NCBI RefSeq assembly: GCF_000377765.1
Contig: NZ_KB898683.1
Coordinates: forward strand, 1-57,910
Reading direction: 5' to 3'
DNA from: Gracilibacillus lacisalsi DSM 19029
GTDB lineage: Bacteria; Bacillota; Bacilli; Bacillales; Amphibacillaceae
Length of the DNA: 57,910 bases
A program made the translations under genes and the position numbers. This document shows, one piece after another, positions 19,764 to 29,294 of the stretch (the stretch's first letter is position 1; each line of letters begins with the position of its first letter). The notes below the pieces were generated by a model, which made no database searches, was not told where the DNA came from, and saw only the letters and a list, made by a program, of their open reading frames with translations.

Positions 19764-20327
19764 TTATTCTTTTCTTCTTATTTTACTATAAAATCGATAA
19801 AAAGGATGTAAATATTTCTTTGCATTTTTTGGTAATAATGGCTGTAAGATAGAAAGAATCATCTTTACCGGCCACCCCAATACGTTTAATAGCAATAATA
19901 GCAATGAATATAAAGCGATAAATACTTTGCTAATACATACTACTATTAATGATACGATAAATACGATAGGCTTTACAACTAAAATTTCTATTATTCGGTA
20001 TAGAAAGCGATAAATACGAAGTGCAATTCGGATTAACGTATCTACAACGCGTCCAAAAGCCTGTTCGAAAAGGCTTTTGAACATCGCATAACCACATAGC
20101 ACTGCCAAAAATATATAGAATCTTAAAATTCCTTCATTGACAAAAAACAATATAAAATAGAGAATCGCTGCTTGTATGAGCCAAAAGAGAATCTCCAACA
20201 CATATTTCCATAGTATGCTTGAGGTCCACAATCGTTCCAGCCGTTTGAACGTATGGTAACTAGCACCGAGATAGACACCAGATACCACCATCGCTATGAT
20301 TGTGATAAATTGTGTACTTAATGTCAT
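19764..20327 (-). CDS. yabQ: Sporulation membrane protein YabQ
   Basis: A 187-residue protein with about five hydrophobic segments (residues 5-25, 40-60, 62-82, 110-130, 135-160) and a basic tail. In B. subtilis YabQ is mother-cell expressed and needed for cortex formation. Its start overlaps the yabP stop by 4 bases (ATGA). Confidence 0.88.
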   Translation of the reverse strand: MTLSTQFITIIAMVVSGVYLGASYHTFKRLERLWTSSILWKYVLEILFWLIQAAILYFILFFVNEGILRFYIFLAVLCGYAMFKSLFEQAFGRVVDTLIRIALRIYRFLYRIIEILVVKPIVFIVSLIVVCISKVFIALYSLLLLLLNVLGWPVKMILSILQPLLPKNAKKYLHPFYRFYSKIRRKE

Positions 20328-20623
20328 TTGAATAGCTTGCTAAACAAACCTTTAGCCTTCTCCCCATGTTGCTCGTCCAAATAAGATAATTCATAAATCT
20401 TACCCTTAATGGAAACATGGCCAGATTCTACATCGAGGTTTTTCATTTGTAAATTATCTCCACGAATAACTAGATAACCCATAACGGTTTGCAGTAGAAA
20501 CTCTTCACTATCAAAGCTATCAACTTCTTTGACTCCATCTATCTCCAAGAGACGACGGTTGGTCATTTTCACGTGGTGTTCCATTTGTGGTGCTGGCATC
20601 GTTTTTTTATCATAGTAATTCAT
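20324..20623 (-). CDS. yabP: Sporulation protein YabP
   Basis: A 99-residue YabP/YqfC-family protein (HHVKMTNRRLLEIDGVKEVD, FLLQTVMGYLVIRGDNL, LDVESGHVSIKGKIYEL). In B. subtilis it is expressed under sigma-E and acts with YabQ. Upstream, CATATATT at about 20654 resembles a sigma-E -10, but I see no matching -35. Confidence 0.9.
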   Translation of the reverse strand: MNYYDKKTMPAPQMEHHVKMTNRRLLEIDGVKEVDSFDSEEFLLQTVMGYLVIRGDNLQMKNLDVESGHVSIKGKIYELSYLDEQHGEKAKGLFSKLFK

Positions 20624-20693
20624 TAGTTTTTCCCTCCCTTTTATCCATCACTAATATATGAATAAAGGGACAAGTTTAGAACTTAATAGAACA

Positions 20694-20954
20694 CTATTGA
20701 TTGATATATTCCTCATGTTTAATCGTATATAAATTACTTGCTTCATCTTTTTTGACCGTTTCTTTTAAATCATCAATTTGTATGGTTAATAGTTTTTGAC
20801 CAAATTGAATCTTCATTTCATCACCCACCGCTACATAAGTAGCAGCTTTCGCAACATTACCATTGATAAGAATTCTACCTTGGTCTGCAATTTCCTTTGC
20901 TAGGGTCCTTCGTTTAATTAAACGAGAAACTTTTAAAAATTTATCCAGTCGCAT
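20694..20954 (-). CDS. rqcP: S4-domain protein RqcP (YabO)
   Basis: An 86-residue S4 RNA-binding protein (MRLDKFLKVSRLIKRRTLAK, GRILINGNVAKAATYVAVGD). In B. subtilis it binds the 50S subunit with RqcH in ribosome-associated quality control by poly-alanine tailing. Homologs are of the Hsp15 type. It lies between mazG and yabP, the conserved place. Confidence 0.93.
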   Translation of the reverse strand: MRLDKFLKVSRLIKRRTLAKEIADQGRILINGNVAKAATYVAVGDEMKIQFGQKLLTIQIDDLKETVKKDEASNLYTIKHEEYINQ

Positions 20955-20978
20955 CGATAATTCCCTTCCTCTACATTG

Positions 20979-22436
20979 TCATTCGTTTTCAAGACGCTTT
21001 GCCTCTTCCCAAAATTGGTCCAATTCATTTAATGTGAAAGACTCCCAAGCTCGTTCACTTCCCTTCACCTTTTGCTCTACGAATTGAAAACGATGTATAA
21101 ATTTTTGATTAGTTCGCATTAAAGCTATTTCTGGATTAATTTTATAATATCTTCCTAAGTTGATCATTGCAAATAGTATATCTCCAAATTCTTTTTCTTG
21201 CGCCTCAAAACTTTCATATTCCCTTGCATTTTCAAATTCTTCTAACTCTTCATAAACCTTGGCCCAAATCGAATCTGGTTCACTCCAATCAAAACCTACT
21301 TTCGCAGCTTTTTTTTGGATTTCTTCTGCTAGTAATGTTGCTGGTAACCCTTTGTTCAATTCGGATAAAATCGTTGGCTGTTGTTCTCTCTTTTCTTCCT
21401 TTTTGATAGCTTCCCAATTTTTGATTACTTCTGTTTCATCTTCAACCTCTAATTCACCAAAGACATGTGGATGACGTCGAATCATTTTTTCTGTGATACT
21501 ATATATTACGTCATCAATGGTGAAAAATCCTGCTTCTTCTCCAATTTGACTATGTAACATGATTTGCAGCAGTACATCACCAAGTTCTTCTGCCAATGCT
21601 TCATCATCTTCATTATCTATTGCTTCGATCACTTCATAAGCTTCTTCAATTAAATATTTTTTTAATGTTTCATGTGTTTGCTTTTGATCCCACGGGCACC
21701 CTCCAGGTGCTCTTAAAGCTGCAATCACTTCTTTCAAACGATAAAATTGGTGATGAAGTTTTTCTTTGTCTATCGGTGGGATGTAGACACTTGTTAAGTT
21801 ACTTAGCTGCATTTGCTGATCTAACTCGACTAACGGGATTTCTTGAATAGACTCTTCTTTACTACCAACTGCTTCCACTAAATAAATTGGATAATCTGCT
21901 GGTAAGTCCTCCAACAAAGTTAGCTTCACCTCTGATGCAATAAAAGCATCATATACTTGGCAAAAAACAAGATGTTGTTGATATTGCAGGTGACGGCGGC
22001 TGAATGAGGTCGCATCTACAAATTGAAATCCTTCGATCGGATCTATTTTTAATGCAGAAAATAAATCATCTAAGAAACTTTGGCCACCGACAATCTCTAC
22101 CTCCACCTCTTGACTTTGTATTAATAACTGTACGGTTTGCTCAGCAAGCATTGGATGACCTGGCACTGCATAAACAATGTTCCCCTTCTCGTTAGCCGTA
22201 TCTAATAATTTCCTAGCGATTTCATGGTACACTGCATCAAAATGATCGTGCTTTTCATAGATATCATCAAACGAATGAAAATCTACCGATTCCTCTTGCA
22301 ATGCCTGAATTACCGGATGGTCGAGCGTCCTTACATAACATACTTGTTGTTCGCTTGTGAGCTTTCGATATATTCCCAATGGGAGCTGATTGATATCTCC
22401 TCCACCAAGACCAATAATTTCGATAAAAGGTTTCAT
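20979..22436 (-). CDS. mazG: Fusion of tetrapyrrole-methylase domain and MazG nucleotide pyrophosphohydrolase (YabN)
   Basis: The ATG at 22436 (MKPFIEIIGLGGGDINQ) matches the start of YabN and gives 485 residues. An ATG 9 codons upstream lies within the end of yabM and lacks a ribosome site. Residues about 1-215 form a SAM-dependent tetrapyrrole methylase-like domain (IGLGGGD, YAVPGHPMLAEQTV). Residues about 220-480 form two MazG repeats, the first with GGCPWDQKQTHETLKKYLIE and the EEAYEVIEAI ... EELGDVLLQ metal motif. Likely hydrolyses aberrant NTPs. The role of the methylase part is unclear. Confidence 0.93.
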   Translation of the reverse strand: MKPFIEIIGLGGGDINQLPLGIYRKLTSEQQVCYVRTLDHPVIQALQEESVDFHSFDDIYEKHDHFDAVYHEIARKLLDTANEKGNIVYAVPGHPMLAEQTVQLLIQSQEVEVEIVGGQSFLDDLFSALKIDPIEGFQFVDATSFSRRHLQYQQHLVFCQVYDAFIASEVKLTLLEDLPADYPIYLVEAVGSKEESIQEIPLVELDQQMQLSNLTSVYIPPIDKEKLHHQFYRLKEVIAALRAPGGCPWDQKQTHETLKKYLIEEAYEVIEAIDNEDDEALAEELGDVLLQIMLHSQIGEEAGFFTIDDVIYSITEKMIRRHPHVFGELEVEDETEVIKNWEAIKKEEKREQQPTILSELNKGLPATLLAEEIQKKAAKVGFDWSEPDSIWAKVYEELEEFENAREYESFEAQEKEFGDILFAMINLGRYYKINPEIALMRTNQKFIHRFQFVEQKVKGSERAWESFTLNELDQFWEEAKRLENE

Positions 22437-22447
22437 GTTCTTATATC

Positions 22448-24016
22448 CTATCCTTTCTTCCATCTATTTAATAGTGGGAGCGGTGCAAGCTCATTCCTCG
22501 TTAAAATACGCCACTTAACAACAACAATAGCATAGACGATAAAGCCGATTATTACACTCCCTATTACAAAAAGGAATAGAGCTAATCGATTCTCGAACGA
22601 ATTAAAATAGAAGGCTATCTGTTTTAAAATAGCTAACACAACCGCCATCACTAAACTCGCTATTATTACCTTTATCCAAGGGATCACAAATAATCGGTCT
22701 CCGTTTAATACCGATCGGAGCAACAAAAAGTTCGTCATACATATAATGATTAAGGTGCTAACAGTTGCTATAGCAGCTCCATCCATCCCCCATAAAGGAA
22801 TAAGGAAGTAGTTCAGCACCATTTTAACCCATAATCCTAAAAAAAGAATAATCGCCGTCCACTTCATATATCCAAACCCTTGCAAAGTAGAGGCGGTCGT
22901 TACTGTTAAAGAAGTAAACAATAGAGAAATCGTTAATATTCGCAAACTAGAAGTACCTAGTTGATTTTGAAACAATAACTGGTTCACTTCAGGAAATAAT
23001 GTAAACAAACCTACTGTAGCTCCCACGGAAAGTAATATACAATATTTAGTTGTTAATTGAAGCTTTTCGATGGTTTCTTCTCTGCTAATTTGCCAGTTTA
23101 TTTTCGTTACTTGTGGAACCAATGCCATTGCAAATGATGATCCAACAACGGTCACTAGTTGTAATAATGGTTGTCCTCTATCAAAAACTCCCTTTGTCGC
23201 TGTAGCCTCTCTTAATGTTTCACCAAATGTAAGTAGCCCTGGAACCATTGTAAATGCATCAGCTAGCTGCATAAGCAATAACAACATATGATTCATACTG
23301 ATGATAAGCCCAGCAACAATGACCGGGGAGATTAAGTGACTAATGGGTATACTTTTCGATGAATGGCCGTGATTCCATGTGCTACTTTTTGTAGCATATA
23401 AATAAATGAAAATAAAAGATATACTCAATGCGATAATACTTGCCATCATTGCTCCATCCGCAATTTTGTATACGTGTAGGTGCCCTTGATATATCAGTAT
23501 TGCCGTAACAATAATGATAGTAGCGCGTAATAACTGTTCGATCATTTGCGAATAAGCAGTCGGTTCCATCCATTGATCTGATTGGGTAATCCCTCTAAAT
23601 AGGGCAACAAAAGGTATAAACAAAAACACCCAAGAAACGTGACGGAGTGGATCGGTTAACAGATGGTCCCCCATCCAGTTAGCAAGAACAGGGCTTAATA
23701 AGAAGAGCGTAAGAAAAAGAAATATTGCAAAGCTCATCATCACCTTAAAAATCGATATGTAGATCTTTTGGTGGTGTTGTTCTTTTCCATTCTCGGCTAA
23801 AAACTTAGAGATTGCAGCAGGGAAGCCATATAAGGCTAACATGAAGGCGATCCCTAAAATCGGGTATACTTGCTGATAAATATAGAAGCCAATATCACCG
23901 GTTAAATTTTGTAACGGTATCCGGTAAAAGGCGCTGATCACTTTGCTTAGTATACCTGCTAAAAGGAGGGCAAAAGCACCTCTATAAACTTGGTTGTCTT
24001 TCTTATCATTATTCAT
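22448..24016 (-). CDS. yabM: MOP-superfamily membrane exporter/flippase YabM
   Basis: A 522-residue polytopic protein with about 14 membrane segments, related to SpoVB, MurJ and O-antigen flippases (start GAFALLLAGILSKVISAFYR). In B. subtilis the gene after spoVT is yabM, a SpoVB paralog. The substrate is unknown, probably a lipid-linked glycan. SpoVB cannot be excluded by sequence alone, but position favours YabM. Confidence 0.85.
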   Translation of the reverse strand: MNNDKKDNQVYRGAFALLLAGILSKVISAFYRIPLQNLTGDIGFYIYQQVYPILGIAFMLALYGFPAAISKFLAENGKEQHHQKIYISIFKVMMSFAIFLFLTLFLLSPVLANWMGDHLLTDPLRHVSWVFLFIPFVALFRGITQSDQWMEPTAYSQMIEQLLRATIIIVTAILIYQGHLHVYKIADGAMMASIIALSISFIFIYLYATKSSTWNHGHSSKSIPISHLISPVIVAGLIISMNHMLLLLMQLADAFTMVPGLLTFGETLREATATKGVFDRGQPLLQLVTVVGSSFAMALVPQVTKINWQISREETIEKLQLTTKYCILLSVGATVGLFTLFPEVNQLLFQNQLGTSSLRILTISLLFTSLTVTTASTLQGFGYMKWTAIILFLGLWVKMVLNYFLIPLWGMDGAAIATVSTLIIICMTNFLLLRSVLNGDRLFVIPWIKVIIASLVMAVVLAILKQIAFYFNSFENRLALFLFVIGSVIIGFIVYAIVVVKWRILTRNELAPLPLLNRWKKG

Positions 24017-24049
24017 CTTGTTCTTCCTTCATTTTCTAAATTCCTTGCC

Positions 24050-24058
24050 ATTATAACA
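24050..24058 (-). promoter_or_regulatory. yabM extended -10 promoter
   Basis: The minus strand reads TGTTATAAT, a perfect TATAAT with extended -10, about 34 bases before the yabM start. No clear -35. Confidence 0.5.
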
Positions 24059-24175
24059 CAGACACGTGACATCTAGATGAAAAAACAGTCGATCATTCCC
24101 CAATTCATATATCGCTTCAATCTTTAGTAACAAAGAAAAACCAAATCATGCACTGTTATCAGATTCGCAGTCGAT

Positions 24176-24753
24176 ATAAACTGCAAAGTAATGTGGTAAT
24201 TAGATGTGCGGTCACCTAAGAGATAATTTTGAAATATATCGTGATGATAACTACCACTCCGGCTGCCCACTTCCCTTTCCGTGGGGTTTGCCCTTCAGCT
24301 AACTTTTTCGAGCAAAAACCACTCGAAAAAGTGGATCTTCAGGTCAAACAGTTCCCACCGGAGTGAAAGTGGGCGGCCTTCGTTAAGCTATGCTCCACAA
24401 CACTTATCCGAAATCAGCCAGTCGATTTCTCACCATATGTAGTTTTGGAAGTCGCATTTTCTACAGCTTAGTATACAATTCTGATCAAGTGACAAGAAAT
24501 TCAAAGAGTTTAGTTCCATGAGTTCTATCCTTTCTATAATCAGAGCACAACAATAGCGTAGGCAGAATACGGAGACTCCTGTGGGACTCACGAGAGCTGA
24601 AGATCCACTTTGCAAAGTGGTTTTCTTTGCAAAGTTAGCTGAAGCCGAGCCCACGGAAAGCGCAGTATTCTGCCGGAGCGGTTTGCATACCACTCTCTAA
24701 GTCAAGAATGATGGTAGAGAGCAATTCCTTGTCCTCGTTACTGCGCAGTTTAT
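24176..24753 (+). repeat. TIR-bounded hairpin element, copy 4
   Basis: Terminal repeats ATAAACTGCAAAGTAA (24176-24191) and TTACTGCGCAGTTTAT (24738-24753). Module A is at 24261-24378 and module B at 24561-24674, both with complete inner hairpins. The central linker between the modules differs from copies 1, 3 and 6 (it contains GTCGCATTTTCTACAGCTTAGTATA-like sequence shared with copy 5). The element lies between yabM and the ptsG terminator. Confidence 0.87.
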
Positions 24754-24778
24754 GGATACTATGCACTAAAATTGATTG

Positions 24779-24820
24779 CAAAAAAACACGCGTTTCGTTG
24801 TTTTTGAAACGCGTGGTTTT
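24779..24820 (-). terminator. ptsG terminator
   Basis: The minus strand has CCACGCGTTTC, a 9-base loop, GAAACGCGTG and a run of seven U residues, directly after the ptsG stop. Confidence 0.94.
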
Positions 24821-24822
24821 TA

Positions 24823-26844
24823 TTATTGATTAATTTGGAAGATGTCTTTATCTTCTTTGTTGATGTTTCCTGTCTTGATTAATTGGATTGATTGATCTTC
24901 TGCTAAGTTAGTAAAGATAACTGGTGTTACCGTTGATGGTGCATTGTTGCTAATAAAGTCGAGATCGACTTCCATCAAGGTTTGACCTTGTTTTACTTCG
25001 TCGCCTTCTGCCACTTTAGCTGTAAAGCCTTCCCCTTTTAGGTTTACTGTGTCGATACCGATATGGATTAGAATTTCTGTTCCATTATCAGCTTCAATAC
25101 CGATCGCATGTTTTGTTGGGAAGATATTAATGATTTTACCATTAACAGGTGACACAATCTCACTAGCTGATGGCTTAACCGCGAAACCGTCTCCCATCAT
25201 TTTTTGTGAGAATACTTGATCAGGTACATCAGATAACGGCATTACTTCCCCTTGCATTGGGCTAACAAAATCAAGGTCTCCCACTACATTATTGTCAGAT
25301 GGTACAGCCTCTTTTTCAGGCTCCGCTTTCTTCGTTGGTGTTTTGCCATCCATAATGTCTTGCATTTGACCTCTAATCGTATCAGAGACTGGGCCGTAAA
25401 TAGCTTGGATATTGTTACCTACTTCCATTACTCCAGAAGCACCAAGTTGTTTTAAACGGTCTTTATTTACTTTGCCTTTATCATCTACACTTACGCGCAG
25501 ACGTGTAATACAAGCATCAAGGTTTGTAATATTTTCTTTTCCACCCATTGCTTCTAGAATTTCAAATGGACGATCGTCCACTTCTCCGTCTTCTTCAGCA
25601 TCCTGTGCTTCATCTTCACGACCTGGAGTTGCTAAATTGAACTTCTGAATCGCAAATCGGAAACCGAAGTAATAGATAACAGAGAAAATTAAACCAATGA
25701 TGATTACCCACCACCAGTCCGTACGGTTAGGCATAATTCCGAACAGGATATAGTCGATTAGACCACCGGAGAATGTCATACCTATTTTTACATCTAATAA
25801 GTACATCGTCATAAATGATAAGCCTGCGAAAACAGTGTGAATCGCAAACAGTAATGGTGCTACGAATAAGAATGAAAATTCAAGCGGTTCAGTAATACCT
25901 GTTAAGAAAGATGTTAAAGCTGCGGAGAACATGATACCTCCAACTACTTTCTTTCTCTCAGGTTTTGCTGTATGATAAATCGCTAATGCCGCAGCTGGAA
26001 GACCGAACATCATGAAAGGGAATTTACCAGTCATAAAGTTACCAGCTGTGAAATCTACACCGTCTTTAAGCTGTTCGAAGAAAATTGTTTGGTCTCCTCG
26101 AATAACATCTCCCGCTGCACTTGTATAAGTACCAAATTCAAACCAGAACGGTGAATAAAAGATATGGTGTAAACCAAACGGGATTAATGCTCGTTCAATA
26201 ACACCAAATACAAAAGTTGAAAGGGTTCTATTTGTTTCTAACATAAAGTGAGAAACAGCATTTAAACCTTCTTGAGCAAATGGCCATACTAAATACATCA
26301 CAATACCTAATAATAAGGATGAAAACGCAGTAATAATTGGCACAAAACGTTTTCCAGCGAAGAAACCTAAAAATTGCGGTAATTCAATATCAAAGAACCG
26401 GTTATACATATAGGCGGCCAATATACCGACTATAATACCACCAAAGACACCAGTACCTAAGGTTGGAATACCGAGAACACTTTCATATGCAGCCTCTTCT
26501 GTCATTCCATCTGTGATACCACCAAAGACACTCATCGTTACATTCATAATCAAATATCCGATGATGGCAGCTAAACCTGCAACACCATCACCTTTTGCTA
26601 AACCGATTGCAACACCGACAGCAAAGAGTAATGGTAAGTTATCAAAGACTACACCACCTGCTTCAGACATTACCTCTAAAATAGTTTGTACAATTTCATT
26701 ACCAAACCATGGGAATTTCTCTACCCATTGATCTTGAGCAAAGCTTGTACCAAATGCAAGTAAAATACCAGCAGCTGGTAATAATGCTACCGGTAGCATC
26801 AATGCTTTCCCTACTTTTTGCAGGGTACCAAATAAATTGGACAT
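24823..26844 (-). CDS. ptsG: Glucose-specific PTS permease, EIICBA
   Basis: Takes up and phosphorylates glucose with phosphate from PEP via HPr. The 673 residues carry EIIC (about 1-400, ten or so membrane segments, conserved GITEPLEF at 316-323), EIIB (about 425-500, phosphocysteine C445 in [10 protein letters not shown]) and EIIA (about 525-650, phosphohistidine H594 in [10 protein letters not shown]). The fused C-B-A order matches B. subtilis PtsG. Upstream are glcT and a terminator/antiterminator leader. glcT-ptsG is not at this position in B. subtilis. Confidence 0.96.
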   Translation of the reverse strand: MSNLFGTLQKVGKALMLPVALLPAAGILLAFGTSFAQDQWVEKFPWFGNEIVQTILEVMSEAGGVVFDNLPLLFAVGVAIGLAKGDGVAGLAAIIGYLIMNVTMSVFGGITDGMTEEAAYESVLGIPTLGTGVFGGIIVGILAAYMYNRFFDIELPQFLGFFAGKRFVPIITAFSSLLLGIVMYLVWPFAQEGLNAVSHFMLETNRTLSTFVFGVIERALIPFGLHHIFYSPFWFEFGTYTSAAGDVIRGDQTIFFEQLKDGVDFTAGNFMTGKFPFMMFGLPAAALAIYHTAKPERKKVVGGIMFSAALTSFLTGITEPLEFSFLFVAPLLFAIHTVFAGLSFMTMYLLDVKIGMTFSGGLIDYILFGIMPNRTDWWWVIIIGLIFSVIYYFGFRFAIQKFNLATPGREDEAQDAEEDGEVDDRPFEILEAMGGKENITNLDACITRLRVSVDDKGKVNKDRLKQLGASGVMEVGNNIQAIYGPVSDTIRGQMQDIMDGKTPTKKAEPEKEAVPSDNNVVGDLDFVSPMQGEVMPLSDVPDQVFSQKMMGDGFAVKPSASEIVSPVNGKIINIFPTKHAIGIEADNGTEILIHIGIDTVNLKGEGFTAKVAEGDEVKQGQTLMEVDLDFISNNAPSTVTPVIFTNLAEDQSIQLIKTGNINKEDKDIFQINQ

Positions 26845-26929
26845 GATCTATTTCCTCCTCTTGTTGTTTTTATACATGCAACAGCTATGTTCACAGAACA
26901 TTCACTTCATATACGTAAGCAAATAAAAA

Positions 26930-27022
26930 AGGCATGAGTAAAAGGCTTTCTGTTTTAGGAAAATGATAGAAGTATACACTTCTCCCCTATCTTTTCCTAA
27001 AACAACCTTTTTACTCATGCCT
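26930..27022 (-). promoter_or_regulatory. ptsG leader: terminator with overlapping antiterminator (RAT-like), GlcT-controlled
   Basis: Between glcT and ptsG the minus strand forms a long hairpin, AGGCATGAGTAAAA ... TTTTACTCATGCCT followed by six U residues. Inside it is a second stem TTTTAGGAAAA / TTTTCCTAAAA around GATAGGGGAGAAGTGTATAC. This fits a Rho-independent terminator with an internal RNA antiterminator recognised by a BglG/LicT/GlcT-type protein. GlcT, encoded just upstream, is the obvious partner. Which bases GlcT binds is inference. Confidence 0.78.
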
Positions 27023-27041
27023 GATCGTATCAGTAACACGT

Positions 27042-27884
27042 TTATGATTGCGTTAATCGCTGTAGATGAATCGTTAGATACAATACTTCTGATTCATCAA
27101 CTCGTATATGTAATTGTTGTTGCATTACTTTGATCAATTTCCAAGCAAGATTATAGCATACCGGATAAGTTGTTTTCAAGACTTTTGCTAAATTTGTTTG
27201 TTCACCAAGTTGTTCGCCTTGATAAGCCCTTTCAATTGCACGGTGGAGATGCTGTATAAGACGGTTATAATTAATATCATTTCGTTCCAACTCGATATTT
27301 AAATTCTCTTCAATGATGGTTACTAATTTCGAAATAAGTTGATGATGACGGTTCATATCATGGATGGTTTTGTTCGTTACAGCACTATGAATGTGCAATG
27401 CTATGAATCCAACTTCCCCTTCAGGAAAAGTTACACCAACACGCTCTTGAATTACGGAAACAACTTCTTGAGCTACCTGAAATTCTTTCGGATACAATGA
27501 TTCGATCTCAAAAAGAAAAGGATTAGAAAATTGTACATTTTGGTGTGCACGGCTAATTGCAAACGATAAGTGATCAGTTAAAGCAACATGGATATGCTCA
27601 TGGAGTGTTTCATCCATTCTTTTCTCAATTAATAGCATAATCTCATGCAACACTTCCATAACGTGTGGATCAATATATGACACCAATTGTTTATATTGCG
27701 CCTGCTCTTGCTCATCCTTTAACAGAAATGTTTTTTCTGCCTGTTCTTGTGGTACAATATCTCCTTTGTTCTTACCAAAACCAATCCCTTTACCGATTAA
27801 GATAACTTCCTTATATAATGGGTGGGTCGCGATAATCACGTTATTATTTAGCGCTTTCTTAACCGCCATTTGTTGCTCGTCCAA
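27042..27884 (-). CDS. glcT: Transcriptional antiterminator GlcT
   Basis: A BglG-family antiterminator for ptsG. An N-terminal RNA-binding (CAT) domain (about residues 5-60, VKKALNNNVIIATHPLYKE, GKGIGFGKNKGD) is followed by PRD1 (about 70-170, HIHVALTDHLSFAI, FIALHIHSAV) and PRD2 (about 175-280, YLTIHLQRL). I favour a TTG start at 27884 (DEQQMAVKKAL) preceded by GGGAGGTGG. ATG at 27908 has no ribosome site, and ATG at 27869 is another option. A -10-like TACAAT lies about 40 bases upstream. Confidence 0.9.
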   Translation of the reverse strand: MDEQQMAVKKALNNNVIIATHPLYKEVILIGKGIGFGKNKGDIVPQEQAEKTFLLKDEQEQAQYKQLVSYIDPHVMEVLHEIMLLIEKRMDETLHEHIHVALTDHLSFAISRAHQNVQFSNPFLFEIESLYPKEFQVAQEVVSVIQERVGVTFPEGEVGFIALHIHSAVTNKTIHDMNRHHQLISKLVTIIEENLNIELERNDINYNRLIQHLHRAIERAYQGEQLGEQTNLAKVLKTTYPVCYNLAWKLIKVMQQQLHIRVDESEVLYLTIHLQRLTQS

Positions 27885-28070
27885 ACTCTCCACCTCCCTT
27901 TCCACCATAACACATTACACTATTGTACTAAAAACCGCCAAAGATATCACCTATAATGAGTAAATGAAGCAGGAATAATGTCCCATCCATTATTTCAAAT
28001 GAACTATAGAACACGATATTAGAATTCGTATAACAAAATAACGCTTACTCTCAACAACTGCAAATTAGAT

Positions 28071-28548
28071 ACATACTGCGAAGTAATGAAAATTCTGTTT
28101 AGTATAACATTCTTCCATTCTTATGAATTTGAGTGCTAATTCGTCGCTGCGGAAAAATACTCCCTTTCCGTGGGCTCGGCTTCAGCTAACTTGGTAAAGA
28201 AAACCACTTTACCAAGTGGATCTTCAGCTCTCGCTGTCCCACAGGAGTGTCGCATTTTTCCGCAGCTTAGTATACTGTTCTGATCAAGTGACAGGAAACC
28301 CAAAAAGCTTAATTCCTTGAGTTCATTTCTTTCTATAATTGGAACACATTAATTAGCAGAGGCAGAATACGGAGACTCCTATGGGAACAGTACGAGCCGA
28401 AGACCCCGCAGGAAAGCGATTTTGGCTTTCCGAGGAAGCTAAGGCCGTGCCCATGGAAAGCGCAGTATTCTGCCGGAGCGATTTGTTGCACTCTCCAAGG
28501 AAAGAATGGAGGAGAGTAAATCAATGTCCACTTTACTTCACAGTTTAT
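28071..28548. repeat. TIR-bounded hairpin element, copy 5 (variant modules)
   Basis: Terminal repeats ACATACTGCGAAGTAA (28071-28086) and TTACTTCACAGTTTAT (28533-28548). The left module (28146-28266) keeps the core CTTCAGCTAACTT / AAGTGGATCTTCAG but has another outer stem, GCTGCGGAAAAATAC / TTTTTCCGCAGC. The right module (28361-28474) keeps the GGCAGAATAC / GTATTCTGCC outer stem but has a different core, CCGAAGACCCCGCAGGAAAGC / GCTTTCCGAGG.AGCTAAGGC. It lies between glcT and the spoVT terminator. Confidence 0.85.
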
Positions 28549-28577
28549 CTATTTAGCGCGCCATTTTTACTTCTAAA

Positions 28578-28613
28578 CAAAAATAGTATAGAAGCAATAT
28601 ACTTCTATACTAT
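28578..28613 (-). terminator. spoVT terminator
   Basis: The minus strand has ATAGTATAGAAG, a loop, CTTCTATACTAT and U residues, about 10 bases after the spoVT stop. Confidence 0.9.
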
Positions 28614-28622
28614 CCGTTGTTC

Positions 28623-29159
28623 TTATTCCATTTGTTTAGCGAGGAAGGTTGCTGCTGCTTGGGCTGCTTTTTTCTCTGCATCACCAAAATCCTTATTCTC
28701 CCTTGTAAACAACACCATACAACCAATCGGGTCGCCACCTGCAATGATTGGTTGCAGTAAATATGCTTCTAATTCCTCGTCTTTATTTTCGATAATCTCT
28801 AATGTGTTAGTATTCGTTTCGATAACCGATTCACGACTATCCATTAATTGATCAATCTTTTTCGAAATATGCTTACCTAAGTAGTCTTTTTTCGATTCAC
28901 CTGCAACGGCAATAATCTCGTCTCTATCACTAATAAGTACCGATAAATCTAAGGAATCAAATAATGCCTCCGCATACTCAGTTGCGAAATCACCTAGCTC
29001 ACTAATGGGAGAATATTTTTTTAAAATCACTTCACCGTCACGATCCACAAAAATTTCAAGTGGATCACCTTCACGAATCCGCAACGTGCGGCGAATTTCT
29101 TTTGGAATAACAACCCTTCCTAAATCATCAATACGACGTACAATTCCTGTAGCCTTCAT
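28623..29159 (-). CDS. spoVT: Stage V sporulation protein T
   Basis: A forespore regulator of sigma-G genes. Residues 1-50 are an AbrB-type DNA-binding swapped-hairpin domain (MKATGIVRRIDDLGRVVIPK). The rest is a GAF-like domain (about 55-178). I used the ATG at 29159 as in B. subtilis. An ATG 3 codons earlier (29168) is equally possible from ribosome-site spacing. A sigma-G type promoter lies upstream. The N-terminal domain is a paralog of abrB at 48006. Confidence 0.95.
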   Translation of the reverse strand: MKATGIVRRIDDLGRVVIPKEIRRTLRIREGDPLEIFVDRDGEVILKKYSPISELGDFATEYAEALFDSLDLSVLISDRDEIIAVAGESKKDYLGKHISKKIDQLMDSRESVIETNTNTLEIIENKDEELEAYLLQPIIAGGDPIGCMVLFTRENKDFGDAEKKAAQAAATFLAKQME

Positions 29160-29238
29160 ATTAATCATTTACCTCACTTTCTATAATTGAGCAGTACATA
29201 CAATTATTTCTTTAAGAGAAATAATTATGTTGTAAGGT

Positions 29239-29268
29239 TAGTATGATTAATTAAAATGGAAACTATAC
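29239..29268 (-). promoter_or_regulatory. spoVT sigma-G type promoter
   Basis: The minus strand shows GTATA, 18 bases, CATACTA. Both match the sigma-G consensus, and spoVT is a sigma-G gene in B. subtilis. It lies about 80 bases upstream of the coding start. Confidence 0.75.
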
Positions 29269-29294
29269 CTTTTTTCGGAGATAATTTCATAATT

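Noticed and set aside
20640-20690. Sigma-E promoter of yabP
   Set aside because: CATATATT looks like a sigma-E -10, but no acceptable -35 lies 14-15 bases upstream.
28036-28055. Catabolite-responsive (cre) site upstream of glcT
   Set aside because: AGTAAGCGTTATTT shares the AAGCGTT core but fails at several consensus positions, and the symmetry is poor.
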